This document shows positions 6,138 to 15,134 of a stretch of 17,412 nt of DNA, piece after piece (positions within the stretch are counted from its first letter, which is position 1; each line of letters starts with the position of its first letter). The stretch is taken from contig SSGY01000076.1 of the NCBI GenBank assembly GCA_008017145.1, positions 1 through 17,412 on the forward strand, written 5' to 3'. The translations under genes and the position numbers were made by a program. This DNA comes from Neisseriales bacterium (GTDB lineage Bacteria > Pseudomonadota > Gammaproteobacteria > Burkholderiales > UBA11063). Under the pieces are notes generated by a model. The model searched no databases. It saw nothing but the letters and a program-made list of their open reading frames with translations, and was not told where the DNA came from.

Positions 6138-6174
6138 AAAGCCCTGCAGTAGTAATTTATCAATGCAGGGCTTT
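6138..6174 (+). terminator. pgk terminator
   Basis: AAAGCCCTGCA (6138-6148) and TGCAGGGCTTT (6164-6174) form an 11-bp GC-rich stem with a 15-nt loop. The T run is short (CTTTG), so termination may be incomplete. The remaining gene-free DNA up to 6457 has no open frame or RNA gene that I recognise. It is very AT-rich and contains the asnS promoter candidate, an isolated TATAAT at 6243-6248, and two partial direct repeats starting TATGGTAAA (near 6349 and 6411). Confidence 0.7.
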
Positions 6175-6320
6175 GCACTTTGATTCAAGAAAATAGCTTT
6201 GCATAATTTAAATAATCATGGCTGTATAGCTGTGTTCTAAGGTATAATAAACGCATTATTATCTGTTAGGCAAATGATTTGCTATGGTTTATGTTTAATA
6301 ATACAAATTAAAACAGCCTA

Positions 6321-6350
6321 TTGTAATGTGGTAGATTATTCTATTATTAT
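6321..6350 (+). promoter_or_regulatory. Tentative asnS promoter
   Basis: TTGTAA (6321-6326) is followed by 18 nt and TATTAT (6345-6350), giving a leader of roughly 100 nt. In sequence this AT-rich such matches arise by chance. An alternative -10 (TATAAT at 6243-6248) lacks a recognisable -35. Confidence 0.3.
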
Positions 6351-6457
6351 GGTAAAAATCCATTAAATCAATAAATATTTGGCAGATTTTATGTCAAATT
6401 TAATAACATATATGGTAAAGATTTACGAAATTAAAATAAATTAATTAAGAGGCAAAA

Positions 6458-7858
6458 ATGACAGTTTATTCGGTTAAACAATTGATGAGTGAAGAAGTTC
6501 TGGTTGGCAGTGAAGTTTGTGTCCGTGGATGGGTGAGATCTCGCCGTGATTCAAAGGCTGGATTATCATTTGTTACCCTATCAGATGGTTCTTGTTTTGA
6601 AACAGTACAGTTAGTGATTGAATCAAAACTTGCTAATTATGAATCAGAAATTTTGAATTTAACTAAAGATTGTGCGATTATTGCTCATGGAACATTAGTT
6701 GCGTCACAAGGTGGCGGGCAGAAATTTGAGATTCAGGCAAGCAAAGTTGAAGTGACTGGTTTTGTCGAAAGCCCTGATACTTATCCAGTATCACCAAAGC
6801 GCCATACCGTTGAGTATCTGCGTGAACATGCCCATCTTCGGATTAGAACCAATCTAATCTCTTCAGTGATGCGAATTAGAAATACCGTATCAATGGCAAT
6901 TCATGATTATTTACAAACCAATGGTTTTTACTGGGTGCATACACCATTAATTACCGCTTCGGATTGTGAGGGCGCAGGTGAATTATTTAAAGTGACGACT
7001 TTAGATCTAGCGAACCCACCACGTGATGATAAAGGTAAGGTTGATTTTAAACAAGATTTCTTTGGTCGTGAATCATATTTGACGGTATCAGGCCAATTGA
7101 ATGTCGAGACTTATTGCATGGGGTTATCTAAAGTATATACTTTTGGACCAACTTTCCGTGCCGAAAACTCGAATACGACTCGCCATTTGGCAGAGTTTTG
7201 GATGGTTGAACCTGAAATAGCCTTTGCTAATCTAATGGATAATGCAGCGTTAGCGCAAGGAATGTTAAAACATGTTTTTAAAACGGTATTAAACAAAAAT
7301 AGTGATGATATGGGATTTTTTGCACAGTTTATCGATCAAAGTGTGGTTACTAGACTGGAGCAAATGGTAAATGATGATTTCGAAATGATTACTTATACCG
7401 ATGCAATTAAGCGCTTAGAAAATTCTGGTAAGCAATTTGAAAATCCTCTATATTGGGGTGTGGATATGGCTTCAGAGCATGAACGCTACTTGTGTGAAGA
7501 GCTTGTTGGAAAACCAACCATTGTAACTAATTATCCAAAAGATATTAAAGCTTTCTATATGCGCCAAAATGAGGATGGTAAAACGGTTGCCGCGATGGAT
7601 ATTTTAGCGCCAGGTGTTGGGGAAATTATTGGTGGTGCACAGCGTGAAGAACGCTATGACATTTTACACGCTCGGATGATGGAAATGGGCATTGAACCTG
7701 AAGCTTTGGCCTGGTATCTGGATTTACGTCGTTTTGGTAGCGCGCCACATGCTGGTTTTGGTCTTGGACTGGAGCGCGCTGTTAGTTATATCACAGGTGT
7801 ACAAAATGTACGCGATATAATTCCATTCCCTCGTACACCTAAAAATGCAGCATTTTAA
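6458..7858 (+). CDS. asnS: Asparaginyl-tRNA synthetase
   Basis: This class IIb aminoacyl-tRNA synthetase charges tRNA-Asn with asparagine. Its 466 aa equal the E. coli length and the sequence is close throughout. The N-terminal OB-fold anticodon-binding domain ([17 protein letters not shown] near residue 22) is followed by the catalytic domain with GAGELFKV, motif 2 (FRAE at 233-236) and motif 3 (GFGLGLERA at 433-441). The C-terminus ends in the conserved [19 protein letters not shown] precedes the ATG. Two lipoprotein genes and yihA follow on the same strand with gaps of 27, 17 and 1 nt, suggesting an operon led by asnS. Confidence 0.98.
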   Translation: MTVYSVKQLMSEEVLVGSEVCVRGWVRSRRDSKAGLSFVTLSDGSCFETVQLVIESKLANYESEILNLTKDCAIIAHGTLVASQGGGQKFEIQASKVEVTGFVESPDTYPVSPKRHTVEYLREHAHLRIRTNLISSVMRIRNTVSMAIHDYLQTNGFYWVHTPLITASDCEGAGELFKVTTLDLANPPRDDKGKVDFKQDFFGRESYLTVSGQLNVETYCMGLSKVYTFGPTFRAENSNTTRHLAEFWMVEPEIAFANLMDNAALAQGMLKHVFKTVLNKNSDDMGFFAQFIDQSVVTRLEQMVNDDFEMITYTDAIKRLENSGKQFENPLYWGVDMASEHERYLCEELVGKPTIVTNYPKDIKAFYMRQNEDGKTVAAMDILAPGVGEIIGGAQREERYDILHARMMEMGIEPEALAWYLDLRRFGSAPHAGFGLGLERAVSYITGVQNVRDIIPFPRTPKNAAF

Positions 7859-7885
7859 TTATCTATTGCAGGACTTCTTTCAATT

Positions 7886-9478
7886 ATGAAAATTATCAAA
7901 CTAACGACCTATTCGGGATTATTTAGTGCAATACTCATGGGCTGTGCACAGACTCCAAATAATGTAACTTTAACTGTTAATCAGGGGCAATGTGTTACTA
8001 GTGCTTATCCTGGTTACGAAAGTCAGGCGACTTTGTATTCAGCTGCATTTCCAATGAATGGCACGCTACCTGGAACATCTCCTTATTGTGCAGCTGTAAC
8101 TATTACTAATAACAATAGCGGTCAAAATGCGAATAATATTCAAGTTTATCAAAGTGGTCTCTATGTTTCATTTCCAAGCCTAGCAAATGGTGCTGGAATA
8201 ACTAGTGCTACGAGTATGGTTGATTTTAATGCAGCTGGTATACCTCAATCTAGCTTTGCTAATACGCAGCAACAATTGTTTAATCTTAACTTATTTGATC
8301 CGAAGAATTGTGTTACTACTCAGGGTGCAAACGTACAAACGCTTAATGCCAATGGAGGAAGCTGTACGTTTTATCTGCAGTTAAGTGGTGAATCAATGCC
8401 AATTGGGGTTTATCCAATATCCTTAGTACTGAATTACACTAATGGTAATACTAATTATTCAGTGGCAACTAATGTTAATCAGCGTGCAAATTTATATCTA
8501 GGTGGGATATTTAGCTCAAATATAGCGATTACAAATGCTGGCACAACTTCTCCAACCGCCAATTCAATTATATCCGCAAACTCTCCGGAGCAATATGGCG
8601 TAACCTCGTTAGCCCGAGATCCATATGGCATGGTATACAGTGGTGATATTTTGGGGAATGTTTATAAGTATAATGGTTCAACGGGTAGCTCTTGGACTGC
8701 AATTAGTGGTTTGCCATCTGTTGGCCAGTCGCCGGTAGCTGCCCTGACCACCGATAATAGCGCTAATTTATATGTAGTAAATAATGCGGGACAGGTTTCT
8801 CAGGTTACACCAAATTTAGCCGTTAATTCAATGGGGAGTATTCCTGTAGCTGTAGACCATCCACCAAAGTCTATGCAGGTTTTTTCTGGTAGTAGCTTGC
8901 TGATTTCTTCAGGAAGTGATGTCTATTCATGTAATTTGGCGTCAATTTCAGCAAATTCTTGTAGCAGTATTCCATTTGCGCAAGCTCCAGAGTCAATTAA
9001 CCAAATGGTAGCAACAAACACGCTGACCATTGCAACGGTTAAAAATGTTTATCAGTATAGTGGTGGTGGATGGATTCCCATAGCATCTGGTTTAATTGAT
9101 AATGATATTCAATCAATAGCGCAATTTGTAAATAATTCTACAGGAATAACCACTTGGTATGCAGGTATTTCTCAAGTTGAAAGTATTAATAGCTCTATTT
9201 ATTCTGAAAGTAATGGCTCTACATTTACTCCATTGGTGAGTTCTGCTGGTGCAATTGTTTCTGGTGGTGTTAGCCAGATTACTACTGATGCTGCACAAGG
9301 GCTCTTTGTTTCGGGGCTAGCGTTATCAAGTAGTGATTTCACGGGGCAAAGTTATTTAGCATATACGGCATCAAACTATTTAGGAATCCTGCCAGCTACG
9401 CCATGGGTAGCAATTAGTGGAATTGGTGGTGGAGCGGTTTTAACGTTACAAACAGCATCTCAGCTAACTTCGTATTAA
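7886..9478 (+). CDS. Lipoprotein with Ig-like N-terminal domain and predicted beta-propeller
   Basis: I do not recognise a named family for this 530-aa protein. It begins with a lipoprotein signal peptide with lipobox LMGC (lipidated Cys20). Asp is absent at +2 (Ala21), which would fit outer-membrane sorting if the E. coli rule applies. Residues ~30-190 carry four further cysteines (C36, C68, C142, C160) and the pattern FDPKNC...GGSCTFYLQL...PIGVY, reminiscent of Ig-like choice-of-anchor/ASH-type domains. From ~230 on, repeated units of the type SLARDPYGMVYSGD and ALTTDNSANLYVV suggest beta-propeller blades. Composition is rich in Asn, Ser, Thr and Gly. The protein downstream is a shorter paralog. 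The gene starts 27 nt after asnS; AGGA lies 12 nt before the ATG, rather far. No ligand or enzymatic role can be read. Confidence 0.8.
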   Translation: MKIIKLTTYSGLFSAILMGCAQTPNNVTLTVNQGQCVTSAYPGYESQATLYSAAFPMNGTLPGTSPYCAAVTITNNNSGQNANNIQVYQSGLYVSFPSLANGAGITSATSMVDFNAAGIPQSSFANTQQQLFNLNLFDPKNCVTTQGANVQTLNANGGSCTFYLQLSGESMPIGVYPISLVLNYTNGNTNYSVATNVNQRANLYLGGIFSSNIAITNAGTTSPTANSIISANSPEQYGVTSLARDPYGMVYSGDILGNVYKYNGSTGSSWTAISGLPSVGQSPVAALTTDNSANLYVVNNAGQVSQVTPNLAVNSMGSIPVAVDHPPKSMQVFSGSSLLISSGSDVYSCNLASISANSCSSIPFAQAPESINQMVATNTLTIATVKNVYQYSGGGWIPIASGLIDNDIQSIAQFVNNSTGITTWYAGISQVESINSSIYSESNGSTFTPLVSSAGAIVSGGVSQITTDAAQGLFVSGLALSSSDFTGQSYLAYTASNYLGILPATPWVAISGIGGGAVLTLQTASQLTSY

Positions 9479-9495
9479 TATTGATAGAGTAGAAC

Positions 9496-10938
9496 ATGAA
9501 AAATAAATGCTTATTACTTGTTCCATTAGCAATTGTTGCTTGTGGTGTTCAAAATAATATTACCTTTAGTACTCAAACAGGTAATTGCGCAGATGGTACT
9601 ACCAACGCACCATATTGTATGGGTGTAACGATACAAAATAATAGCGGTGGTCAAAATTGGATTACTAATACTAATTTCCCGATTAATAATTTGACTCTTA
9701 GTCTATCGGGACCAGCAAATGTTGGCTATCCTAGCTCACAGGGATCTAATTTTGATCCTAATAATTGTTTAGGTAGTTCAATTTCGCCAGGTGAAAGTTG
9801 TACTTTTTATTTATGGTTACAGGGCGAGTCTGCTGCTATTGGGCAAAAACCTCCAGTTAGCTTGACCGCTAATTACTCAATTAATGATACTTTATTTGGT
9901 GGTGGTTCTACCACTGCAAGCGCCTCTCTTACCGTATTTGAGCTTCCATCGCTGCTTATTTCTACTAGTACTGGTTGGGTTGAATCCTACAATGTCAACA
10001 ATGGCTTCTCATCATCTGCTAATTATCATGGTGAGTCTGAAAATGTAGTTAATGCTTATACAAATGATACTTATTATGGATTTTTATATTTAGCAGGTAA
10101 TAATGGAATTTATTTGTCAGGCAATGGAAATTATGTGCTCAATGCTACTAACAAATCAACATCAATCAAAGGGGCAAGTAACTTATTGATTAATAGTCAA
10201 ACTATTTACGCAGTTCCAACTGGATCACTGGCTACGTCAGTCTATAATGCTGGAATTCAGCAATTTGCATTCAATTGGCAGACCTATGCTAGCGGTTTAA
10301 CGAATGTAGCAACTAATGTTAGTGTGATGAATGGTACTAGAATATTTATTGGGCAGAATAATACTCCTTCAGTTTTTGTTTGCTTAAATCCTACTGGTAG
10401 TACTACAACAAGTTGTGTTGCTGAAGGTACGCCAGTACCAGGAGCAAGTTCCCTAAATGTCTTGGCGTATAGTAACTTGGGAACAGCAAATGGCGGGCAA
10501 ACTGCATTAACGGGGGTTGTAGCTGGTGCAAATAATGGTTTATGGGTAGAGTCTGGCACAGTGGGTACAGCAACTAATGGATGGTTACAGGTTCAGGTGG
10601 GTAACGGTAGTCTAATTTCTAATTCAATTAGCAAAATTGTTGCTGATAACTCCTTGAATTTATACATTGTTGATGCTAATAATAATTTCTATGTAATGAC
10701 TGCAAACGGTGGTAATTCTGCAACAGCAAAAACAAATTGGATATTGCCAACCGGAACTTCAGTTACAGCAATGGTCTATGATAATACCGGGCAAACATTA
10801 TATGTAACTAATTCTAGTGGTATGATCTATGGCTGTAGCAATCTAGCAGGAGGAGGAGCGTGTACACAAGTTGGTCAGGCTGCACTTTCTTCGGGTGTAA
10901 GTGGCTTGAGTATTGTGACATCTTTGAGTTCATGGTAA
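9496..10938 (+). CDS. Paralogous lipoprotein with Ig-like domain and predicted beta-propeller
   Basis: This 480-aa protein is a diverged relative of its upstream neighbour; its family is not recognised. The lipobox IVAC gives lipidated Cys16, followed by Gly. Four cysteines match those of the neighbour in order and context: C31 (TGNC), C41 ([15 protein letters not shown]), C91 (FDPNNC) and C102 ([13 protein letters not shown]). The N-terminal Ig-like region is about 70 residues shorter than in the neighbour. The rest has repeats such as [38 protein letters not shown] and [19 protein letters not shown], which resemble propeller blades. Its stop codon lies 1 nt before the yihA ATG, so yihA translation may be coupled to it. 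Likely an envelope surface protein; binding partner unknown. Confidence 0.8.
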   Translation: MKNKCLLLVPLAIVACGVQNNITFSTQTGNCADGTTNAPYCMGVTIQNNSGGQNWITNTNFPINNLTLSLSGPANVGYPSSQGSNFDPNNCLGSSISPGESCTFYLWLQGESAAIGQKPPVSLTANYSINDTLFGGGSTTASASLTVFELPSLLISTSTGWVESYNVNNGFSSSANYHGESENVVNAYTNDTYYGFLYLAGNNGIYLSGNGNYVLNATNKSTSIKGASNLLINSQTIYAVPTGSLATSVYNAGIQQFAFNWQTYASGLTNVATNVSVMNGTRIFIGQNNTPSVFVCLNPTGSTTTSCVAEGTPVPGASSLNVLAYSNLGTANGGQTALTGVVAGANNGLWVESGTVGTATNGWLQVQVGNGSLISNSISKIVADNSLNLYIVDANNNFYVMTANGGNSATAKTNWILPTGTSVTAMVYDNTGQTLYVTNSSGMIYGCSNLAGGGACTQVGQAALSSGVSGLSIVTSLSSW

Positions 10939-10939
10939 T

Positions 10940-11533
10940 ATGACATATAATTACAAACAAGCCAAGTTTTATACGACGGTAAACGACTTAAAAAGTTTAC
11001 CGCAAGTAAACCACGAGGTTGCAATTGTTGGGCGTTCTAACGCAGGTAAGTCCAGCCTGCTTAATACGCTCACCAATCAAAATCGCTTGGCATATACCTC
11101 AAAAACTCCAGGAAGAACGCAGCATATTAACTATTTTGAAATTAGTGATGGCGTATATTTAGTCGATTTACCTGGCTATGGTTACGCTAAAGTTCCAGAG
11201 AAAATTCGCGATCATTGGGTGCATCTCTTAGGGGATTATTTACAATTTCGCGCTGAGATTGTCGGTCTTGTCTTGATCATGGATGCGCGTCACCCACTAA
11301 AAGATCTAGATTTGCAAATGATTGAGTTCTTCTCACATAGTGGTAAACCTTTGCATGTAGTGCTTTCTAAAGCAGATAAATTAAGCAACCAAGAGCGTAC
11401 CAATACGTTGCGCTCAGTACAAAAAGCGATTGCTGAATATGGATTTGTTAATTTAAGTGTTCAACTTTTTTCTTCCCTGAAAAAAACAGGTGTTCCTGAG
11501 TTAGAAGATAAGTTGAACGAATGGCTTACATAA
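10940..11533 (+). CDS. yihA: Ribosome biogenesis GTPase YihA/YsxC (EngB)
   Basis: This TRAFAC-class GTPase assists late large-subunit assembly in the bacteria where it has been studied. The 197 aa hold one G domain: G1 GRSNAGKS (31-38), G2 Thr in GRT (58-60), G3 DLPG (76-79), G4 SKAD (143-146, where TKxD is more usual) and G5 SSL (178-180). The start at 10940 gives the family's typical beginning (QAKFYTTV). No strong Shine-Dalgarno precedes it. With one base between the lipoprotein stop and this ATG, coupled translation is likely. Its 3' end overlaps the 3' end of yicC on the other strand by 8 bp. Confidence 0.96.
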   Translation: MTYNYKQAKFYTTVNDLKSLPQVNHEVAIVGRSNAGKSSLLNTLTNQNRLAYTSKTPGRTQHINYFEISDGVYLVDLPGYGYAKVPEKIRDHWVHLLGDYLQFRAEIVGLVLIMDARHPLKDLDLQMIEFFSHSGKPLHVVLSKADKLSNQERTNTLRSVQKAIAEYGFVNLSVQLFSSLKKTGVPELEDKLNEWLT

Positions 11534-12398
11534 TATTTTGAACTTGCTCTCGTATTTGTTCAATGAGAACCTTGAGGTCAACTGCCTTTTGTGTGGTTTC
11601 AATAGCGACTGACTTGGAACCAAAAGTGTTGGCTTCGCGGTGCATTTCCTGACAGATAAAATCTAAGCGTTTACCTATTTGTCCACCTTTATTTAGTAAC
11701 GCATTGAATTCGTTCACGTGCGCCTGTAAGCGGTCAATCTCTTCACTGACATCCATTTTTTGACAGAAAAAAGCAAATTCTTGCTGTAATCTGGCGTCAT
11801 TGATTTCACTTTCATGTATAAACTCTGCTAATCGTTGTTTTAATTTCATTTGGTATTCAGATGTTACTTTTCCAAGCAATGGTTTGATTTGTACGACTAT
11901 TTCAGTAATTTGTTTTAATCTTGAGTCAAGTAATTGTTGTAATTTATCACCCTCAATTGATTGTGTTTGAACGAATTTAGTTAAGAGTACCGCAAACTCG
12001 GCTAACAAAGGTTCCTGAATTTCATCAGCTGCAAATTGTGCTTGTGACAGAATTCCAGGTATAGCAAGTATTTGTGGGACGGTTAATGGAGCTTGATTTA
12101 TTCCATATTCCTCAATTTGCGTGATTAAGCTTAGATATTTTTGCAATAAGGTATGATTTAACTCTAGGGTATTGTTTTGACTTTGATTATCTTTTAAAAA
12201 TAATTTAATATCAATTTTACCTCGATTGATGTATTGCGCAATCAAAGTCCGTAATTGATTCTCCAGCGGCTTAAATTCTTCTGCCGATTTGATCGTAATA
12301 TCCAAAAAACGGTGATTAACTGATTTAATTTCTAATTGGATGGTTGCTGAATTTATTTGAACCTGGTTTGCTGCATAGCCAGTCATGCTATAAATCAT
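11526..12398 (-). CDS. yicC: YicC family endoribonuclease
   Basis: This is a 290-aa member of the YicC/YloC family, described as endoribonucleases with a clam-like oligomer that contribute to RNA turnover. The family signatures are clear: MIYSMTGYA at the N-terminus, [13 protein letters not shown] (22-34), and the C-terminal [22 protein letters not shown] segment. The start is the ATG at 12398 with weak GAAAG upstream. In many proteobacteria yicC neighbours rph or gmk, but here neither is in the window. A TATAAT at 12439-12444 (minus strand) with TTTTTA 17 nt further up may be its promoter. Its stop codon lies inside the last codons of yihA. Confidence 0.94.
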   Translation of the reverse strand: MIYSMTGYAANQVQINSATIQLEIKSVNHRFLDITIKSAEEFKPLENQLRTLIAQYINRGKIDIKLFLKDNQSQNNTLELNHTLLQKYLSLITQIEEYGINQAPLTVPQILAIPGILSQAQFAADEIQEPLLAEFAVLLTKFVQTQSIEGDKLQQLLDSRLKQITEIVVQIKPLLGKVTSEYQMKLKQRLAEFIHESEINDARLQQEFAFFCQKMDVSEEIDRLQAHVNEFNALLNKGGQIGKRLDFICQEMHREANTFGSKSVAIETTQKAVDLKVLIEQIREQVQNIM

Positions 12399-12438
12399 AA
12401 TTTTGCTTTCAATAATTTATGTTAAAATAACGTACATT

Positions 12439-12467
12439 ATTATATCCTATTCGATTTTATTTAAAAA
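12439..12467 (-). promoter_or_regulatory. Putative yicC promoter
   Basis: On the minus strand, TTTTTA (12462-12467), a 17-nt spacer and a perfect TATAAT (12439-12444) lie about 40 nt before the yicC start. The -35 is weak. A short hairpin TGAGTT-CAA-AACTCA (12475-12489) lies between this and the divergent outer-membrane protein gene. Confidence 0.45.
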
Positions 12468-12560
12468 TTTAGTTTGAGTTCAAAACTCAGCTACACAAGA
12501 CTAAAGCAAATTTTATTGTTTTTATAAAATTGGACAATCTCTTCTAGATGGAACTGTTAG

Positions 12561-13211
12561 ATGCGCAAATTTTTGATCCTTATGGGATGCAGTATTGGTT
12601 GTGCCTATGCACTTGGTGATGGGTTTTATGTTGGGGTTGATGGTGGAGTAGCGTTTCAAAACTTCATTTACAATAATTCAACGTTAAACACTCAGATTAG
12701 TTCAACTGGGCTGGTTGTGTCGGGTACTGCGCCAGGTGCACAGCTTGGTGCTTTTGGCGGATATATGTTTGATCAACATTGGGGAGTTGAGGGAGGGTAT
12801 CAATATATGTTTAACTCTTCCAATATCACAGGAGCAGGGATTGGCAATTTAGGCGGATCAAGTAATTATAACCTGAATGCTCAGTTAGTTGATTTATTGG
12901 CTGTTGGTCGTTTACCGATTGAAGATAGTAATTTTGCTGTGTTTGGTAAATTGGGTATGGCGTATGCAAGTGCTCAATTTGGTCAATATTGTACCAGTGT
13001 TGCCTGTGCTACGGGAGGTCTTCCTTCTGGTAGTGGTTTTACTGTTGCTGGTGGAATTGGGCTTGAATATATGATTACCCGCCATTGGGATATGCATGTT
13101 GAAATGATGAATTATGGTGGAATTATGCCGATCAACATTACTAGTGGAGGCAATACTATCGGTGGTTGGTCAGATACTAGCTTAACTCTAGCTGGAGCAT
13201 GGCATTTTTAG
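12561..13211 (+). CDS. Outer-membrane beta-barrel protein (OmpA-like/opacity-like)
   Basis: This 216-aa protein is probably a small eight-strand outer-membrane barrel. A signal peptide ends at about A17 (AYA-L) and the mature chain opens with GDGFYVGVDGGVAFQ, typical of OmpA-like/porin-family barrels. Alternating hydrophobic and polar strands follow, with glycine- and tyrosine-rich turns (LGAFGGYMFDQHWGVEGGYQYMF, written here as two adjoining stretches of strands 2-3, and FTVAGGIGLEYMITRHWDMHVEMM). The last residue is Phe (AGAWHF), the usual C-terminal signal for BAM-mediated insertion. Two cysteines (in QYCTSVACATG) probably lie in one extracellular loop. It is the first gene of a unit with grxC, 15 nt downstream. 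Its specific function is unknown. Confidence 0.85.
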   Translation: MRKFLILMGCSIGCAYALGDGFYVGVDGGVAFQNFIYNNSTLNTQISSTGLVVSGTAPGAQLGAFGGYMFDQHWGVEGGYQYMFNSSNITGAGIGNLGGSSNYNLNAQLVDLLAVGRLPIEDSNFAVFGKLGMAYASAQFGQYCTSVACATGGLPSGSGFTVAGGIGLEYMITRHWDMHVEMMNYGGIMPINITSGGNTIGGWSDTSLTLAGAWHF

Positions 13212-13226
13212 GGAAAGGATTCTATA

Positions 13227-13484
13227 ATGGCACGTGTAATCGTTTACTCAAAAGAAACTTGTCCGTATTGTGTTATGGCTAAGAATTTATTGAAGCAAAA
13301 AGGTGTAGCCGAAATCGAAGAAATTCGGATTGATTTATTACCTGAAGAACGTGATAAAATGATTGAAATTACTGGTCGTATGACTGTCCCACAAATTTTT
13401 ATTGGTGATACTCATGTCGGTGGTTTTGATGATTTGGCAAAGTTAAATCGCAGTGGTGAGTTGGATAAGTTATTAAATAGTTAA
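13227..13484 (+). CDS. grxC: Glutaredoxin 3
   Basis: This 85-aa dithiol glutaredoxin reduces disulfides and glutathione-mixed disulfides in the cytosol with electrons from glutathione. It has the active site CPYC (C12, C15), the cis-proline segment TVPQIFIG and the glutathione-binding GGFDDL. AAAGGA precedes the ATG. It follows the barrel gene by 15 nt. The order grxC-secB-gpsA is conserved in many beta- and gammaproteobacteria; here a repeat element separates grxC from secB. Confidence 0.96.
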   Translation: MARVIVYSKETCPYCVMAKNLLKQKGVAEIEEIRIDLLPEERDKMIEITGRMTVPQIFIGDTHVGGFDDLAKLNRSGELDKLLNS

Positions 13485-13486
13485 AA

Positions 13487-13590
13487 GGTAACTGCTCACT
13501 CTATGCCAGTAATAGCTTCGTCACAAGACTTATCCTGTACACTATGTCGCCTTGTTCCTTACTCTTACAACATATTGTGGCAGTTATGGG
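13487..13590 (+). repeat. Dispersed repeat, copy 1 (short form)
   Basis: The element begins 3 nt after the grxC stop. Its left block (13487-13523) and right block (13540-13590) match 17192-17227 and 17360-17412 in the same order and orientation. In the right block I count three substitutions and one 2-nt indel over about 51 nt. The ends contain an inverted 7-mer, TAACTGC (13489-13495) and GCAGTTA (13580-13586). Only about 16 nt lie between the blocks here. No open frame is inside. Similarity to copy 2 may run on past 13590, but the window ends there for the second copy. Confidence 0.85.
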
Positions 13591-13647
13591 TGAGTGTTTA
13601 CGTTAAATATTTTTTGTTAATTTTAATTTTTGAAAGTGAATGTTATT

Positions 13648-14106
13648 ATGACCGAACAAGCTAATCAACCGGTATTTAGTTTAGATAAAATTTATGTAAA
13701 AGACGTATCTTTGGAAGTTCCTAATGCTCCACAAATTTTTCTTAACCGTGAACAGCCTAATATTGAATTAAACATTAGTTTTAATACTGAGAAAATTGAA
13801 GATGGTGTTTACCAAACCGTATTGCATGGTGTAGTTAATGCTAAAATTGGTGAGCAACAAATGTTTTTGATTGAAGTTGATCAAACTGGTATTTTCCAAT
13901 TGCGCAATATTCCTGAAGATCAAATTGATTTGATTCAAAACATCGAGTGTCCAAATATGTTATTTCCGTATTTACGCGAAACAGTGACAGACTTAACTAA
14001 TAAAGCAGGTTTTTTACCAGTTATTTTGGCTCCAATTAATTTTGCTTACTTATACCAACAAAAGCAAGCACAACTAAGTACGCCAAGTACAGCATCAGTT
14101 AATTAG
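13648..14106 (+). CDS. secB: Protein-export chaperone SecB
   Basis: SecB is a tetrameric cytosolic chaperone that keeps preproteins unfolded and hands them to SecA. The start chosen is the ATG at 13648, with AAAGTGA 8 nt upstream, giving 152 aa and the family's beginning (PVFSLDKIYVKDVSLEVPNAP). An in-frame TTG at 13630 would add six unsupported residues. Conserved segments include QIFL (33-40 region), GIFQLRNIP and CPNMLFPYLRETV with the following GFLPVILAPINF, which form the substrate groove and core. gpsA follows after 17 nt, and the two are probably co-transcribed with lolA. Confidence 0.96.
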   Translation: MTEQANQPVFSLDKIYVKDVSLEVPNAPQIFLNREQPNIELNISFNTEKIEDGVYQTVLHGVVNAKIGEQQMFLIEVDQTGIFQLRNIPEDQIDLIQNIECPNMLFPYLRETVTDLTNKAGFLPVILAPINFAYLYQQKQAQLSTPSTASVN

Positions 14107-14123
14107 TTTTAGTTGTTAATTGA

Positions 14124-15134
14124 ATGCAGATTGCTGTTTTAGGAGCTGGGTCATGGGGCTCAGCTCTTGCTATTGCGATGAGTCATGTAGCAGATAGTGT
14201 TTTGCTATGGTCGCATAAACTGGAGCAAGTTGATTATTTTCAGTTGCATCGTAATAACCCATCCTATCTTCCGGCAGAAATAATTTTTCCTGCCAATATT
14301 AGTTTTCCTATTCATTTCAATGAATGTTGTGAAACTGATTTACTGATAATTGCAACACCTCTAAATGCAGTGCGAGAAATATTACAACAACTAAAACAAT
14401 CGTCAGGACGTGTACCGGATATCTTTTTGGTAAGTAAAGGTTTTGAAGCTAATACTGGTTTATTGCCACATCAAATAGTGGCACAAGAGTTAGTTGGTTT
14501 TAACCGTTATGGTTTGTTAATTGGTCCCTCTTTTGCTAAAGAGGTTGCATTTGGATTGCCTACTGCGATTACGTTAGCTGCACCAGAGCTTGAGTTTGCT
14601 GTATCTTGGATGAATAGACTACAAAATATTCCTAATTTTCGTATTTATGCTCATGATGATGTTATTGGTAGCGAAGTTGGTTCTGCGGTTAAAAATGTAC
14701 TAGCGATTGCAGTTGGAATCGCGGATGGTTTATCATTAGGTTATAATGCACGAGCTGCATTGATTACACGTAGTTTAAATGAACTGGCTTCTTTAGTATT
14801 GGCATTAGGTGGTAGGCGTGAAACAATCTATGGGTTAACAGGTATTGGTGATTTAATTTTAACCTGTACTGGTGATTTATCACGTAATCGCAAAGTTGGT
14901 CAAGAGCTGGCATTGGGTAAGTCTATTGATGATATTGTTACTAGTCTTGGTCACGTGGCAGAGGGGGTTTCCACTGCTCGTGAGATCTATCTTAAAGCGC
15001 AAGCGCTAGAAATTGATATGCCGATAGTTGCATGTGTCTATCGAATTATTTACCAAGAAGCTAATATTTTGCAGGAAGTTAGCCAATTATTGAGTCGTCA
15101 ACCAAAAAGTGAATTTATAGGTGATAATGCATGA
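14124..15134 (+). CDS. gpsA: NAD(P)-dependent glycerol-3-phosphate dehydrogenase
   Basis: GpsA reduces dihydroxyacetone phosphate to sn-glycerol-3-phosphate, the backbone of membrane phospholipids. The 336 aa contain the Rossmann motif GAGSWGSALA (7-16), the VSKGFE and GPSFAKEVAFGLPTA segments, and the catalytic-domain signature around GSAVKNVLAIAVG with the lysine proton donor. The substrate-site LTGIGDLILTCTGDLSRNRKVG follows. No Shine-Dalgarno is evident 5-12 nt before the ATG. Its TGA stop overlaps the lolA ATG (ATGA at 15131-15134), pointing to coupled translation. Confidence 0.97.
   Translation: MQIAVLGAGSWGSALAIAMSHVADSVLLWSHKLEQVDYFQLHRNNPSYLPAEIIFPANISFPIHFNECCETDLLIIATPLNAVREILQQLKQSSGRVPDIFLVSKGFEANTGLLPHQIVAQELVGFNRYGLLIGPSFAKEVAFGLPTAITLAAPELEFAVSWMNRLQNIPNFRIYAHDDVIGSEVGSAVKNVLAIAVGIADGLSLGYNARAALITRSLNELASLVLALGGRRETIYGLTGIGDLILTCTGDLSRNRKVGQELALGKSIDDIVTSLGHVAEGVSTAREIYLKAQALEIDMPIVACVYRIIYQEANILQEVSQLLSRQPKSEFIGDNA

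Noticed and set aside
6175..6457. T-box riboswitch upstream of asnS
   Set aside because: I see no T-box sequence or antiterminator, and T-boxes are characteristic of Gram-positive bacteria.
12889..13074. Hydrophobic 61-codon frame inside the barrel gene
   Set aside because: It is an out-of-frame shadow: the beta-strand coding pattern yields Leu/Val-rich text in the next frame.
13630..13647. TTG start extending SecB by six residues
   Set aside because: The ATG at 13648 fits the family start, and the extension has no homologous look.
13591..13647. A secB promoter just after the repeat
   Set aside because: Only AT-rich partial matches to -35/-10 hexamers are present; none stands out.
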